Shown piece after piece: positions 44,011 to 52,918 of a stretch of DNA of 64,000 bases. Position 1 is the stretch's first letter. Each line of letters starts with the position of its first letter. Location: contig NZ_AQPF01000004.1 in NCBI RefSeq assembly GCF_009846745.1, positions 1 to 64,000 of the forward strand, written 5' to 3'. The stretch comes from Alloalcanivorax xiamenensis. Lineage in GTDB: Bacteria > Pseudomonadota > Gammaproteobacteria > Pseudomonadales > Alcanivoracaceae. The notes under the pieces are model-generated. The model did not search any database. It was not told the origin of the DNA and worked only from the letters and a program-made list of their open reading frames with translations. A program made the position numbers and the translations under genes.

Positions 44011-45939
44011 ATGAAAGCTGATACCAGATTGAGAATGGCCGCGCGCGTTGCCGCCGTCATCCTTGCATTGCAAAGCGCTCTCGGCCTGGCCGGGACCACG
44101 GGGCTGAACGGTACCTATATCGGTCGTTATTCCCTGCATATGAACAGTCCCATTACCTTACCGGCGGAGATTCCGCGGGCGCCGATCAACCAGTTGTTGA
44201 CCAGCCCGTACGATAACAGCACTTACTACAACCGGCTTGGGGGCAGTCGTTCCACGCAGTATTGGCAGTGGGACTTTGACAACAAAACGATCACTCTCGG
44301 AGGAGGGTGGATATATGCCTTGCAGACGGCCTCGCCGCCGTTCCAGTTGTTCAGCCCGGGTCGGGAGCGAATCGATGGGCAGCTCTTTCCGGAAAAGACG
44401 CCTGATCCATCCGAGGTGACCGGCACTTTCATGGACAATGGCGACGGTACATACACCGCGCAATTCGCCTTACAGATCTTCCTTGATTTCGCCGGCTACC
44501 CTCTCGGCGTGATCACCACGGATTTCGAGATACAGGAAGCCGATGATGGCAGGCTTTCGATCACCACTCTTGATGGGCCTGATGGTGACAGGATTCCGGG
44601 GCGCTGGTTGCCGGCCATGTTCGAGGGGCAACCCAACGCGGTGTTTCCCTTCCGGGTCTCTCCCCAGTTCGAAAGCGCGGTGATGTACCCGGACGATGGT
44701 GCGGACAGTAACGGCGATGGCGTGACCGATGCCCAGGCACAGGCCTATGGCGTAGCCGTCGATACCGTTCTGGACGTTGCCAGGCGCGGTGACATCGTCA
44801 CCATGCCGATCGATGCCGACAACGACGGTATCGCCGATTTGATCGAAGGCGCCAACGGCGCGGCGGATGATTCCGTGGCTGCCGGCATACAGCTGCTTGA
44901 CGGGCGCTTGGTGACGTTGACCAACAGCAGGGGAAACCGCTTTCAATTGGGCAATACCGTCACCGGCATCGACACCCGTTATTTTGAACCCGGCTCGGTG
45001 GGCGAGTCCTTGCCCCTTATTGCCGGAGACGGCGCGGAGCTGAGCTACCATCTGGGCCAGATTCAGTTTGCCACCACCGCCAGGGACACCGACTGGGACC
45101 GGTGGAACAAGGAATTCATCGAGCCGTATGCGGGGGAATATCTCACCGCCAAGAAAGACTGGTTGTTCCGCAAGGCTGACTACGAGGCGTATAGGGACAG
45201 TCTCGGGGATCAACCGACCGAGCAGCAACAGACGTTGCTGGCGCGCAAGAAGACGCTGATGGACAACCATGCCGCCAGTATGGAACTGGCCCGGCCCGCG
45301 TTCGAAGCCGGAATCAGCGCGTGGCGTGCGCAGGGAACCGGACTTTTCGGCGAAGCCTTCGAAAATGACTTTGAAGGGTTCCTGGATGAAGCGGGTATTG
45401 TCGACTACGTCAAACTGGGCGAAGAGCTGTCCGACGGCACGGTGGTGTATCGCCTGCTTCCCGATGCGCCACCCATGCAGCTGGAATTCGCCGGGGGGAT
45501 CCCGGAAGGGCTCCGGTTGTTCACCGTCCGGCGCGTGCTCAACAGTGCCTCCGAGGTGATCAACGGAGAGGAAATTCTGGCACCGACCATCTGGGCCAGC
45601 CTGGCGGTGGAGGTGCCGTATACCCGGCTTGACGAACAGAGCGTGCGGTTCACGGTTTCCACCCATATGTTTTCACCCATTGATGAAGACCAGGACATCG
45701 TCGCGCTACCGGACGATTACCCCTACGAGGACGGCGGGCGACTGGTCAACCTGGTGCTCGCCACCACCGAGCCAGAAGATTCCGGCGGGGACGGGGACGG
45801 GGACGGAGACGGAGATGGCGGCGGCGATGGTGATGGTAATGACGGCGCCGGTGGTGGCTCCGGTTCCGGGGGTGGCGGCACTCTCCCCCTGGGATTGCTG
45901 GGGTTGATTTCAGTCTTGCTCATCCGCCGCAAGAGATAG
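44011..45939 (+). CDS. secreted GTxGLxG protein 2 with GlyGly-CTERM-like tail
   Basis: A 642-residue exported protein. Signal peptide ends at GLA, mature start GTTGLNGTYIGRYS. The paralogous domain (about 30-225) has YWQWDFDNKT and FMDNGDGTYTAQF. Next come calcium-type acidic loops (DGADSNGDGVTDAQ, IDADNDGIADLIEG), a segment AAGIQLLDG shared with protein 3, a charged helical stretch (about 370-460), and beta-rich sequence. The C-terminus has a tract of DG repeats and then Gly-rich sequence, a hydrophobic helix and RRKR (about 600-642), the pattern of GlyGly-CTERM tails processed by rhombosortase after type II secretion. A surface-attached member of the putative iron system. Confidence 0.78.
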   Translation: MKADTRLRMAARVAAVILALQSALGLAGTTGLNGTYIGRYSLHMNSPITLPAEIPRAPINQLLTSPYDNSTYYNRLGGSRSTQYWQWDFDNKTITLGGGWIYALQTASPPFQLFSPGRERIDGQLFPEKTPDPSEVTGTFMDNGDGTYTAQFALQIFLDFAGYPLGVITTDFEIQEADDGRLSITTLDGPDGDRIPGRWLPAMFEGQPNAVFPFRVSPQFESAVMYPDDGADSNGDGVTDAQAQAYGVAVDTVLDVARRGDIVTMPIDADNDGIADLIEGANGAADDSVAAGIQLLDGRLVTLTNSRGNRFQLGNTVTGIDTRYFEPGSVGESLPLIAGDGAELSYHLGQIQFATTARDTDWDRWNKEFIEPYAGEYLTAKKDWLFRKADYEAYRDSLGDQPTEQQQTLLARKKTLMDNHAASMELARPAFEAGISAWRAQGTGLFGEAFENDFEGFLDEAGIVDYVKLGEELSDGTVVYRLLPDAPPMQLEFAGGIPEGLRLFTVRRVLNSASEVINGEEILAPTIWASLAVEVPYTRLDEQSVRFTVSTHMFSPIDEDQDIVALPDDYPYEDGGRLVNLVLATTEPEDSGGDGDGDGDGDGGGDGDGNDGAGGGSGSGGGGTLPLGLLGLISVLLIRRKR

Positions 45940-45946
45940 GTGCCGT

Positions 45947-45963
45947 GGGACGCCTGGCGTCCC
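45947..45963 (+). terminator. possible weak hairpin after secreted protein 2
   Basis: gggacg-cctgg-cgtccc, 7 bases after the stop codon, followed by tta but no T-run. It could lower expression of the downstream membrane protein and receptor genes relative to the secreted proteins. Confidence 0.3.
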
Positions 45964-46049
45964 TTATCACCATGACAAATGTCATTGAGGTTCCGGGAGT
46001 TGGTGAGCAATGATTCGGCTTTGCAACCGTTTAATGAGAGAGAATCGAA

Positions 46050-46490
46050 TTGGAATACGGAGTACTGATCACGCTGCACCTGTTCTGCGCGATCTTCTTT
46101 ATCGGCATCGTGGCGTTCGAGGTGATCTTTCTGGAGAACATCCGTCGGTATCTGCCCGCCGGTATGATGACGCTGGTGGAGGAGGGCATTCACCGAAGAG
46201 CGCGAAAGATCATGCCCTATGTGGTGGGGCTGCTCTTCCTCACCGGGATCGGATTACTGGTGAGGGTGTATTGGGCTGGCTGGTATCCTCCATTTTCCAG
46301 CGTTTTTTCCACACTCCTGACGGTGAAGATTGTGCTCGCGCTGAGTGTCCTGGTGCATTTCATTACCGCCATCCGGGCCTCCGTCTGTGGGAGTATGAGC
46401 TCCCTGCGCTTCAAGATTACCCACTACAGTGTTTTCATCCACATGGTGCTGATTGTGGTGTTGGCCAAGGCCATGTTCTACCTGACCTGA
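46050..46490 (+). CDS. four-helix membrane protein with histidines in the helices (CopD-like)
   Basis: A 146-residue integral membrane protein with helices at about 5-27, 54-74, 88-110 and 125-144. Histidines H10 (helix 1), H103 (helix 3), H125 and H131 (helix 4) lie in or near the membrane, as in CopD-like and cytochrome b561-like proteins that bind haem b or metal. Located between a secreted-protein gene and a TonB-dependent receptor gene. A role as membrane reductase or metal/haem-handling protein is plausible but inferred. The start is a TTG at 46050 with gagagaga just upstream; no better ATG is available in frame. Confidence 0.7.
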   Translation: MEYGVLITLHLFCAIFFIGIVAFEVIFLENIRRYLPAGMMTLVEEGIHRRARKIMPYVVGLLFLTGIGLLVRVYWAGWYPPFSSVFSTLLTVKIVLALSVLVHFITAIRASVCGSMSSLRFKITHYSVFIHMVLIVVLAKAMFYLT

Positions 46491-46524
46491 TCGATCCGCC
46501 TTGCCCTCCGTGGGAGGCGAGCCG

Positions 46525-48654
46525 ATGATCCGGCGTTGTTTGTCGTGTTGCCTGCTCGTTGCCACAACCGTTCTGGCGGCGGAGCCTAACCGTCTGGATC
46601 CGGTGACGGTCGAAGCCGGTAACGAAGCGGTGCATGAAAAGCGGGAACTGCAACGCCGGCTCGATGACGTGCCCGGTGCGACCAACCTGATCGATCCCGG
46701 AGAGAAGGAGGGTAGCCAGGCTACTCTGGCCAGGGTGCTGGATTTTGAGCCGGGGATCATCATCCAGGAGTTCTTCGGCGGCAATGATCAGCCAAGACTG
46801 AATATCCGTGGATCAGGCATTCAGGATAATCCGGTCAGTCGTGGCATCCAGATTCTTTACGACGGTCTGCCGATCAATCAGGCGGACGGTTCCTTTATTA
46901 TCGGCCTGATTGATCCCGAGCAAACCAGCCTGATCTCCGTGTACCGTGGCGCCAACGCGCTCCGATATGGTGGTACCACTCTCGGCGGCGCCATTGATTT
47001 CAATATGCGCACGGCACGAAACAGTCCGTCCTCGGTCTCTCTGGAAGCGGGATCCTGGAACACCTGGCGGGGCAGTGTCGCCCTGGCTGAAAAAAAAGAG
47101 CAATGGGATGGCTACATACGCGCCGGGTATCAGGCATCCGACGGTTGGCGAAGCCACAGTGGCGCGCAAAGGAACACCTTCGTTGTCAACTTCGGATACC
47201 GGGGCGGGAACTGGATCAACCGAACCTATCTGAATCTGGCGGATAACCGTTTCGACATCCCCTTTCTGCTTACCAAGGACAGGGCCTTGTCCGATCCAGA
47301 CTCGGTGATGGGGGACTACGCTGATCCGGACAATAAAAGCACAGAGGATTTTCTCAACGTCCGGGTGCGCCAGCCGGAACGGGACACCCGGCAGACCAGA
47401 CTGGCCAACAAAACCATCTGGTACACGGAACAGGCTTCCCACAGTCTGGGGTTGTACGCTGAGTCAATACGGGACCGGTTCAAGAATCCGGCCTGGCAAG
47501 CCAATACCGAGGCGGGCAATTTCGGTCTGGATTACGGGACGGAGGTGTTTGTTCCCAATACGGATGGAACGGAGGCTCGCTATCAGGTATTCCTGTCCGC
47601 CAACTCTGGCGCCATGCCCAGGGAATACTATCTGGTGCATCCCGACGACGGCAGTCTGGAGAGGCGCTTCGCCGATCTCGATTTGCGGGCCAGCAACGTG
47701 GTCGGAGGAGCGCAGATCAATTATCCCCTGTCCCGACGGTGGCAGGCAGTGGCCGCGTTTCAGTATGCGTGGCACCAACGGAATGTCGATGATGAGAGAG
47801 CCCCTGGCCTGCTCGACAGCGAGCTGACCTATCGCGCTCTCAATCCAAAGCTCGGACTGATTTATTCGCCTTTCGCCGGCACGCATTACTACGCCAATGT
47901 GAGCCGGAGTTCGGAAGCTCCCACCTTTTGGCAATTGGTGGACCTGGGGCCGGGGTCGGTGCCGGCGTCGCCGGCGAGCCTGTATCTGATGACCAAGCCC
48001 CTCGAAATGCAGATGGCGAACACCTTTGAAGTGGGCGCCCGGCGGATTGCCGGCTCCTTCGCCTGGGAAGGGGCGTACTTTTATTCGCGGGTCAAGGATG
48101 AGCTGATCGCGGAAGTTCAGAACTTCGCCATTGACGGCACCACGGTGAACTACGATCACGATACGGTGCATCAGGGTGTTGAACTGGCGGTGAGCGCCCG
48201 AAGCGGGCGTGGACTGTTCCGCTCCGGAGACTGGCTCTCCGTGCGTGGGGTCTACAACTACAGCGACTTCCGTTTCCATGGCGGGCGGTATGACGGTAAG
48301 CGGATCGCCGGCATTCCGGTTCACCTGGTGACCGCTGAATTGGGATATCACTGGTCGCGGCGGCTTGGCCTGACACTGTCCGCCCGTTGGCAGCCGCAAG
48401 ACACCCATGTCGATCACTACAACGCGGGACTGAAGCAGGACAGCTATCTGCTGCTCGGGGCCGCTTTGTCATATCGTCCGACGCCATCTTGGGAGTGGTT
48501 CCTGGATCTGCGCAATCTCACCAACGAGACCTGGCAGACGGCCTACGTAGTCCGCGGGCTGTCGGCGGAAGATCCCGAGTCCAGCCTGACCGCTCCGACC
48601 TTTGTGCCCGGCGCGGAATTTCACGGTTACGCCGGAGTAACTTACCGATGGTGA
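46525..48654 (+). CDS. TonB-dependent outer-membrane receptor
   Basis: A 709-residue receptor. Signal peptide (to VLAA, about 19), TonB-box-like DPVTVEA right behind it, plug domain (about 35-160; RLNIRGSGIQDNPVSRGIQI, LRYGGTTLGGAIDF) and a 22-strand-type barrel ending in an aromatic residue (YAGVTYRW). No N-terminal STN domain, so it is a transporter and not a signalling receptor. With the Fur box at the head of the locus it is likely an iron-chelate or haem receptor, perhaps taking cargo from the neighbouring secreted proteins. Start at 46525 with gggagg upstream. Confidence 0.92.
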   Translation: MIRRCLSCCLLVATTVLAAEPNRLDPVTVEAGNEAVHEKRELQRRLDDVPGATNLIDPGEKEGSQATLARVLDFEPGIIIQEFFGGNDQPRLNIRGSGIQDNPVSRGIQILYDGLPINQADGSFIIGLIDPEQTSLISVYRGANALRYGGTTLGGAIDFNMRTARNSPSSVSLEAGSWNTWRGSVALAEKKEQWDGYIRAGYQASDGWRSHSGAQRNTFVVNFGYRGGNWINRTYLNLADNRFDIPFLLTKDRALSDPDSVMGDYADPDNKSTEDFLNVRVRQPERDTRQTRLANKTIWYTEQASHSLGLYAESIRDRFKNPAWQANTEAGNFGLDYGTEVFVPNTDGTEARYQVFLSANSGAMPREYYLVHPDDGSLERRFADLDLRASNVVGGAQINYPLSRRWQAVAAFQYAWHQRNVDDERAPGLLDSELTYRALNPKLGLIYSPFAGTHYYANVSRSSEAPTFWQLVDLGPGSVPASPASLYLMTKPLEMQMANTFEVGARRIAGSFAWEGAYFYSRVKDELIAEVQNFAIDGTTVNYDHDTVHQGVELAVSARSGRGLFRSGDWLSVRGVYNYSDFRFHGGRYDGKRIAGIPVHLVTAELGYHWSRRLGLTLSARWQPQDTHVDHYNAGLKQDSYLLLGAALSYRPTPSWEWFLDLRNLTNETWQTAYVVRGLSAEDPESSLTAPTFVPGAEFHGYAGVTYRW

Positions 48655-48700
48655 AGGGGCGCCACGGCAGCCCCCGATATGGAACGAGGAAGGGGGTGAT

Positions 48701-50059
48701 ATGAAATTGAAGACTGCTTTGATGAGTGCTCCGCTGTTGATCATCTGCGGCGCGGCTATGGCCGGGACTCCCGGCCTGACCGGTGTCTATCATGGTCAGC
48801 ACCTGCTCACCATGCGAGGTTGTCCCGGAGCTTGCCAGGCCGGCAGTGAGCTGGTGCTGGGCAAAGGCATCCAAAATGCGGACTGGAGCTGGAACTTCGA
48901 TGAGGGGTGGGTGCTGATTCGCGGCACCACCCTGACCGTGGGATTCGATTACGAGGTCCAATCCATCGGTAATCAGGGGCAAGGGGATGATCGCTTTACC
49001 GCCGGGTTCACCGATAATCTGGATGGTACGTACACGGTTTATCACGGCTTTCAGATCTACAACCCGAATGTCGGCAATCCCCGTGCCGATACCAGCACCC
49101 GGTTCGAGATCACCGAGGATCCGGATAACCCCAATCGTATCTTGATCATCACCGTGGATGATGAGCCGGCGGGCGTACTCGACGGTATTCCGGGGACTCA
49201 GATCACGGGTGTTTTTCCGATGACCGTGCAGCCCGACTTCGAAGGTTACGCGCGCCTGGAAGGCAGCAGCAGCGGAGGTGATGGCATCAGTGACCAGTTG
49301 AAGGAACAGCTGGGGCTCAACCCGGATGCCGATAACGCGGATACCGACGGTGATGGCTTGCCCGATGCGGAGGAACTGGGGGAGGACCCGGAGAACCCGG
49401 TGGACACGGATGCGGATGGTCTCATCGACGCCCTGGAGCCTGGCGCGGCGGCTCTGGATCCCCGGTTGGCAGCCGGTGTGGCGCTGCTCGACGGTATCCC
49501 TGGGCGGCAGGTGACTGGAGACGCCTTGTCCGGCACCACCGCCGAGGCCGCCGTGGGCGAGCCTTGGCGCTTTGCCGGCGTCACCACCGGCTATATGTCC
49601 CTGGCCACGGACCCGGACGGAGATTCCTCCATTCCCGATACCACGCGCGGTGACGCCGGGCTGGAATACCAATACGGATTCATTCGGTTCGATTTGCAGG
49701 CAAGCGCCATGACAAGCGAGCCGGTGACGGTGCGTGTTACCTTCCAGGCACCGCTGCCGGAGTCTTCGCGTCTTCTTCTGTACGCCTCTCAAGTCATCGA
49801 CGGCAACGAACGCTATCGATTAATGGCGTCCGATGCATATCGACGACTGAGCGATCATGCGCTGGAGATCCGATTGCATGACAATGGCCCCTGGGATCTG
49901 AGCCCGGAGGCCGGTGTCCTGGCCTTCGGCGTGGCGCCGGTGGAGAACACCCTGGGAGGTCACCAGGAGAGCTCGGGCAATGGGGGCGGTATAGGTGCGG
50001 CTACTCTGGCATTGCTGGCTCTCCTGGCGGCATTCAGGCGCGGGCGCGTGGTCACCTGA
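48701..50059 (+). CDS. secreted GTxGLxG protein 3 with GlyGly-CTERM-like tail
   Basis: A 452-residue exported protein, 46 bases after the receptor gene. Signal ends AAMA, mature start GTPGLTGVYHGQHL. The paralogous N-terminal domain (about 20-185) shows ADWSWNFDEG, FTDNLDGTYTVYHGFQIYNP and one extra cysteine pair (RGCPGACQ). It is followed by acidic thrombospondin-type-3-like loops (DADNADTDGDGLPDAEE, DTDADGLIDALEPG), AAGVALLDG shared with protein 2, and a beta-rich domain. Tail: Gly-rich, hydrophobic helix, FRRGR (about 425-452), GlyGly-CTERM-like. A cell-surface protein of the same presumed iron system. Confidence 0.78.
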   Translation: MKLKTALMSAPLLIICGAAMAGTPGLTGVYHGQHLLTMRGCPGACQAGSELVLGKGIQNADWSWNFDEGWVLIRGTTLTVGFDYEVQSIGNQGQGDDRFTAGFTDNLDGTYTVYHGFQIYNPNVGNPRADTSTRFEITEDPDNPNRILIITVDDEPAGVLDGIPGTQITGVFPMTVQPDFEGYARLEGSSSGGDGISDQLKEQLGLNPDADNADTDGDGLPDAEELGEDPENPVDTDADGLIDALEPGAAALDPRLAAGVALLDGIPGRQVTGDALSGTTAEAAVGEPWRFAGVTTGYMSLATDPDGDSSIPDTTRGDAGLEYQYGFIRFDLQASAMTSEPVTVRVTFQAPLPESSRLLLYASQVIDGNERYRLMASDAYRRLSDHALEIRLHDNGPWDLSPEAGVLAFGVAPVENTLGGHQESSGNGGGIGAATLALLALLAAFRRGRVVT

Positions 50060-50203
50060 TAAAGCCGATCCGCGCCGTTGCCTGCCCGGCGCTGCCCGGT
50101 GACACGGATGGGAAACAGGGGAATTTGCCGAATCCCCATGGTCACGTGTACTTTCTTGTCTTTGCCGCGGCGCCATCGGGCGGCCCGCCCCAAGGAGAGA
50201 AGT

Positions 50204-51136
50204 ATGGCCGGAACCAGTTTGCTGGCACTGATCGACGACATCGCCACGTTGCTCGATGACGTATCCCTGATGACCAAGGTGGCGGCGAAGAAAACCGCCG
50301 GGGTGCTGGGGGATGACCTGGCGCTGAACGCCGAGCAGGTATCCGGCGTGCGCGCCAATCGGGAACTGCCGGTAGTCTGGGCGGTGGCCAAAGGATCCCT
50401 GCTCAACAAAGTGATTCTGGTGCCGGCGGCGCTGCTGATCAGCGCCTTCGCACCCTGGGCGATCACCGTGCTGTTGATGATCGGTGGGGCTTACCTGTGC
50501 TATGAAGGCGCCGAGAAAGTCCTGCACAAGTTCCTGCATAGTGAGGACGAGCACAACCGGGAAGAACGGCTCCAGGCGTTACAGGATGCCAAGGTGGATC
50601 TGGTCGCCTTCGAGAAGAAAAAAATCAAAGGTGCCATTCGTACCGACTTCATTCTTTCCGCCGAGATTATCGTGATCTCCCTCGGTGCCATGCAAAGCGC
50701 CAGTTTCGGGGTGCAGGTGATTTCTCTCAGTACCCTTGCCTTGCTGCTGACCATCGGGGTGTACGCGTTGGTGGCCGGCATCGTCAAATTGGACGACGCG
50801 GGCCTGTTGCTGATGAAAACTCCCGAGGACCGTTTCGCCGCTCCGGCCCGCATTGCTCTCGGCCGGGGATTGCTGACCTTGGCCCCGTGGCTGATGAAAA
50901 CCTTGTCGGTGCTGGGTACCATCGCCATGTTCCTGGTCGGTGGCGGCATTCTGGTGCACGGCGTTCCCGGCTCCCACGATTGGGTGCACCATCTGAGCGA
51001 ACTGGCCGGGGCGGTATCCTGGGCGGTACCGGTGCTGGTGAATCTGATTGGCGGGCTGATCGCCGGCATGGTGGTACTGGCGCTGGTGAGTCTGGTGAGG
51101 CGGTTGCGTGGCGGAAGTAAGGCAAGGGCCGGCTGA
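50204..51136 (+). CDS. DUF808 family inner-membrane protein (YedI-like)
   Basis: A 310-residue membrane protein. Its start, SLLALIDDIATLLDDVSLMT, is the typical DUF808 opening, followed by KVAAKKTAGVLGDDLALNAE and about five to six hydrophobic segments. The function of the family is not known. The gene has its own ribosome binding site (aaggaga) and a 144-base gap before it, so it is probably not part of the iron locus. Confidence 0.9.
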   Translation: MAGTSLLALIDDIATLLDDVSLMTKVAAKKTAGVLGDDLALNAEQVSGVRANRELPVVWAVAKGSLLNKVILVPAALLISAFAPWAITVLLMIGGAYLCYEGAEKVLHKFLHSEDEHNREERLQALQDAKVDLVAFEKKKIKGAIRTDFILSAEIIVISLGAMQSASFGVQVISLSTLALLLTIGVYALVAGIVKLDDAGLLLMKTPEDRFAAPARIALGRGLLTLAPWLMKTLSVLGTIAMFLVGGGILVHGVPGSHDWVHHLSELAGAVSWAVPVLVNLIGGLIAGMVVLALVSLVRRLRGGSKARAG

Positions 51137-51226
51137 TTCCCCTGACGGAAGCCGGATCTGGCGGGCCCTGCTTATTGGCTATGCCGCCCGCCTGAACCGG
51201 TCGCGCTTCCCGTGCGGATGTTTCAC

Positions 51227-52891
51227 TTAGCGTTTGCCCTGGCTTTCGCCGAGCGTTTCCCGGGCTTGTTGCTGAAGCTGCTTGAAGTCGATTTTCCCTT
51301 CCGGCGTCATCGGCCATTCGCCGTCCCAGGGTAAAAAGTCCTTGGGGATCTCATAGGCGGCCATATGCCCTTTGCAGGCCTCGCGCAATGCTTCCGAGGG
51401 CGGCAGTGGTTGCTCATCGCGGGTGCGCACGAAGCTGACTACCCGGGTGCCCCAGTAGGCGTCGTCGATGCCCACGGTTTTGACGTCGTCGAACAGATCC
51501 TCGAAGCGCTCCAGAAGGTCCGTGGTGACCCGGGTGGTGGACACGTTCTCGCCGCCGGATTTGACCACGCCGCCCAGGCGGCCCAGATAGGTGAGGTAGC
51601 CATTATCGAGGTGGCCGTAGTCGCCGCTGTGGAAATAGCCCTCCTCGTCGAAGGCCTTGTCCACTTCTTCCGGTTGCCGGTGGTAGCCCTGAAACAGATA
51701 CGGGCTCTTGTAGCAGATTTCCCCGGCTTCGCCCTGGGCCACCCGGGCGCCGCTATCAAGGTGTTTGATCACCACCTGCACGCCAGGAAGAGGGCGGCCG
51801 TGGGTGTATTTGTTCACCGCTTCGTCCACGCATTCATGGTCCGCCAGAGACACCAGCGGGCCATTCTCGGTTTGCGCGTAGAGATTGTTGATGGTGGCAC
51901 CGGCCGGGCACATGTCGCGCACCATATCATAGGTGCGTGGCTCACCCGCCAGGATCGCCTTGCTGATGGTGAACTGGCGCTTTTCGAAATCCGGCTGGCG
52001 GCGCAGCCCCTGCCAGTGGGCGTCGAAACCGAAAGTGCAGGTGCAGTGGTGCTGCTCGATCAGGTCCAGCGCCTTGGCGGGATCAAAGCCATCCATCAAT
52101 ACCAAAGTGGTGCCGGCATAGGCCAGATTCATGTTGAGCGCGAACAGGCCGCTGTTGTGATAGAACGGTGCCAGACAGATGAAGCGGTCCTGTTCGGTGA
52201 TGCGCAAATTGCGCGCGCCGAAGTGGGCGGTGGCCAGAGGCGGGCGATGATCCCACAACGCGCTCTTGGATAAAGAGGTGGTACCGGAAGTCTGGCACAT
52301 GAACTGAACGTCGGAGGCCCGGCCCTGCTCCTGACGTTGTTGCAGCGTGGTGCGATCGGCTGGTCGGGACAAATCCTTGAAGTCGAGATAACCCGGCGGC
52401 GCGGGGCCGTGCCGGCCCACGCAAACAACCCGCTTGAGAGAAGGCAGGGAAGGGCAACACGTCTCCGGTTTGAATGTCAGATCCGGCAGTGCACCCTCCA
52501 GTAGCGCGAGGATATCCCGTGGCCCCTGGCGATCCACGGTGACGACCAGCTTGGGCTGATTGCGTTGCAACACGCCCTGCAATTCCATCGTGCCCCAGAG
52601 CAGATTGAGCGGGTTGACCACCGCTCCGGCCTGAAGAGTGGCGAAATACAGCACCGCGAATTCGGGTGTGGCGCTGGGCAGAGTGGAGATCACATCTCCT
52701 TTGTCGATACCCAGTTCCAGAAGCCCTTGGGTCATCTCCTGAACCTGCTCGAACAACTCACCAAAGCGGATCACCTGACCCTCGAACAGGATCGCGGGCT
52801 TGTCCGCATAAGCGGCGCAGGTTTCGGCGAACAATTGGGAAACGGTGCGGTGGTACCAGTGATGCGAGTGCAAACGCTGGTTGAGCAACAT
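51227..52891 (-). CDS. acyl-CoA ligase (AMP-dependent synthetase family)
   Basis: A 554-residue adenylate-forming enzyme. Core motifs: a P-loop read as CQTSGTTSLSKSAL (about 200), where the usual G-x-P-K is changed to S-L-S-K; YAQTENG (about 345); SGDYGHL; and GRLGGVVKSGGENVS (about 440), where the hinge Asp/Lys of G-R-x-K-D is not conserved. The C-terminal catalytic Lys is present in TPEGKIDF (near 533). Probably activates a fatty or aromatic acid to its CoA ester. Downstream (27 bases) of the enoyl-CoA hydratase-like gene on the same strand, so one operon. Confidence 0.88.
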   Translation of the reverse strand: MLLNQRLHSHHWYHRTVSQLFAETCAAYADKPAILFEGQVIRFGELFEQVQEMTQGLLELGIDKGDVISTLPSATPEFAVLYFATLQAGAVVNPLNLLWGTMELQGVLQRNQPKLVVTVDRQGPRDILALLEGALPDLTFKPETCCPSLPSLKRVVCVGRHGPAPPGYLDFKDLSRPADRTTLQQRQEQGRASDVQFMCQTSGTTSLSKSALWDHRPPLATAHFGARNLRITEQDRFICLAPFYHNSGLFALNMNLAYAGTTLVLMDGFDPAKALDLIEQHHCTCTFGFDAHWQGLRRQPDFEKRQFTISKAILAGEPRTYDMVRDMCPAGATINNLYAQTENGPLVSLADHECVDEAVNKYTHGRPLPGVQVVIKHLDSGARVAQGEAGEICYKSPYLFQGYHRQPEEVDKAFDEEGYFHSGDYGHLDNGYLTYLGRLGGVVKSGGENVSTTRVTTDLLERFEDLFDDVKTVGIDDAYWGTRVVSFVRTRDEQPLPPSEALREACKGHMAAYEIPKDFLPWDGEWPMTPEGKIDFKQLQQQARETLGESQGKR

Positions 52892-52918
52892 GATCGGCTC
52901 CTGGCGGAAAGTATGGGA

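Noticed and set aside
45972..45985. Palindrome atgac-aaat-gtcat as a Crp/Fnr operator
   Set aside because: It fits neither the Fnr (TTGAT-N4-ATCAA) nor the Crp consensus well, and its arms have only five bases.
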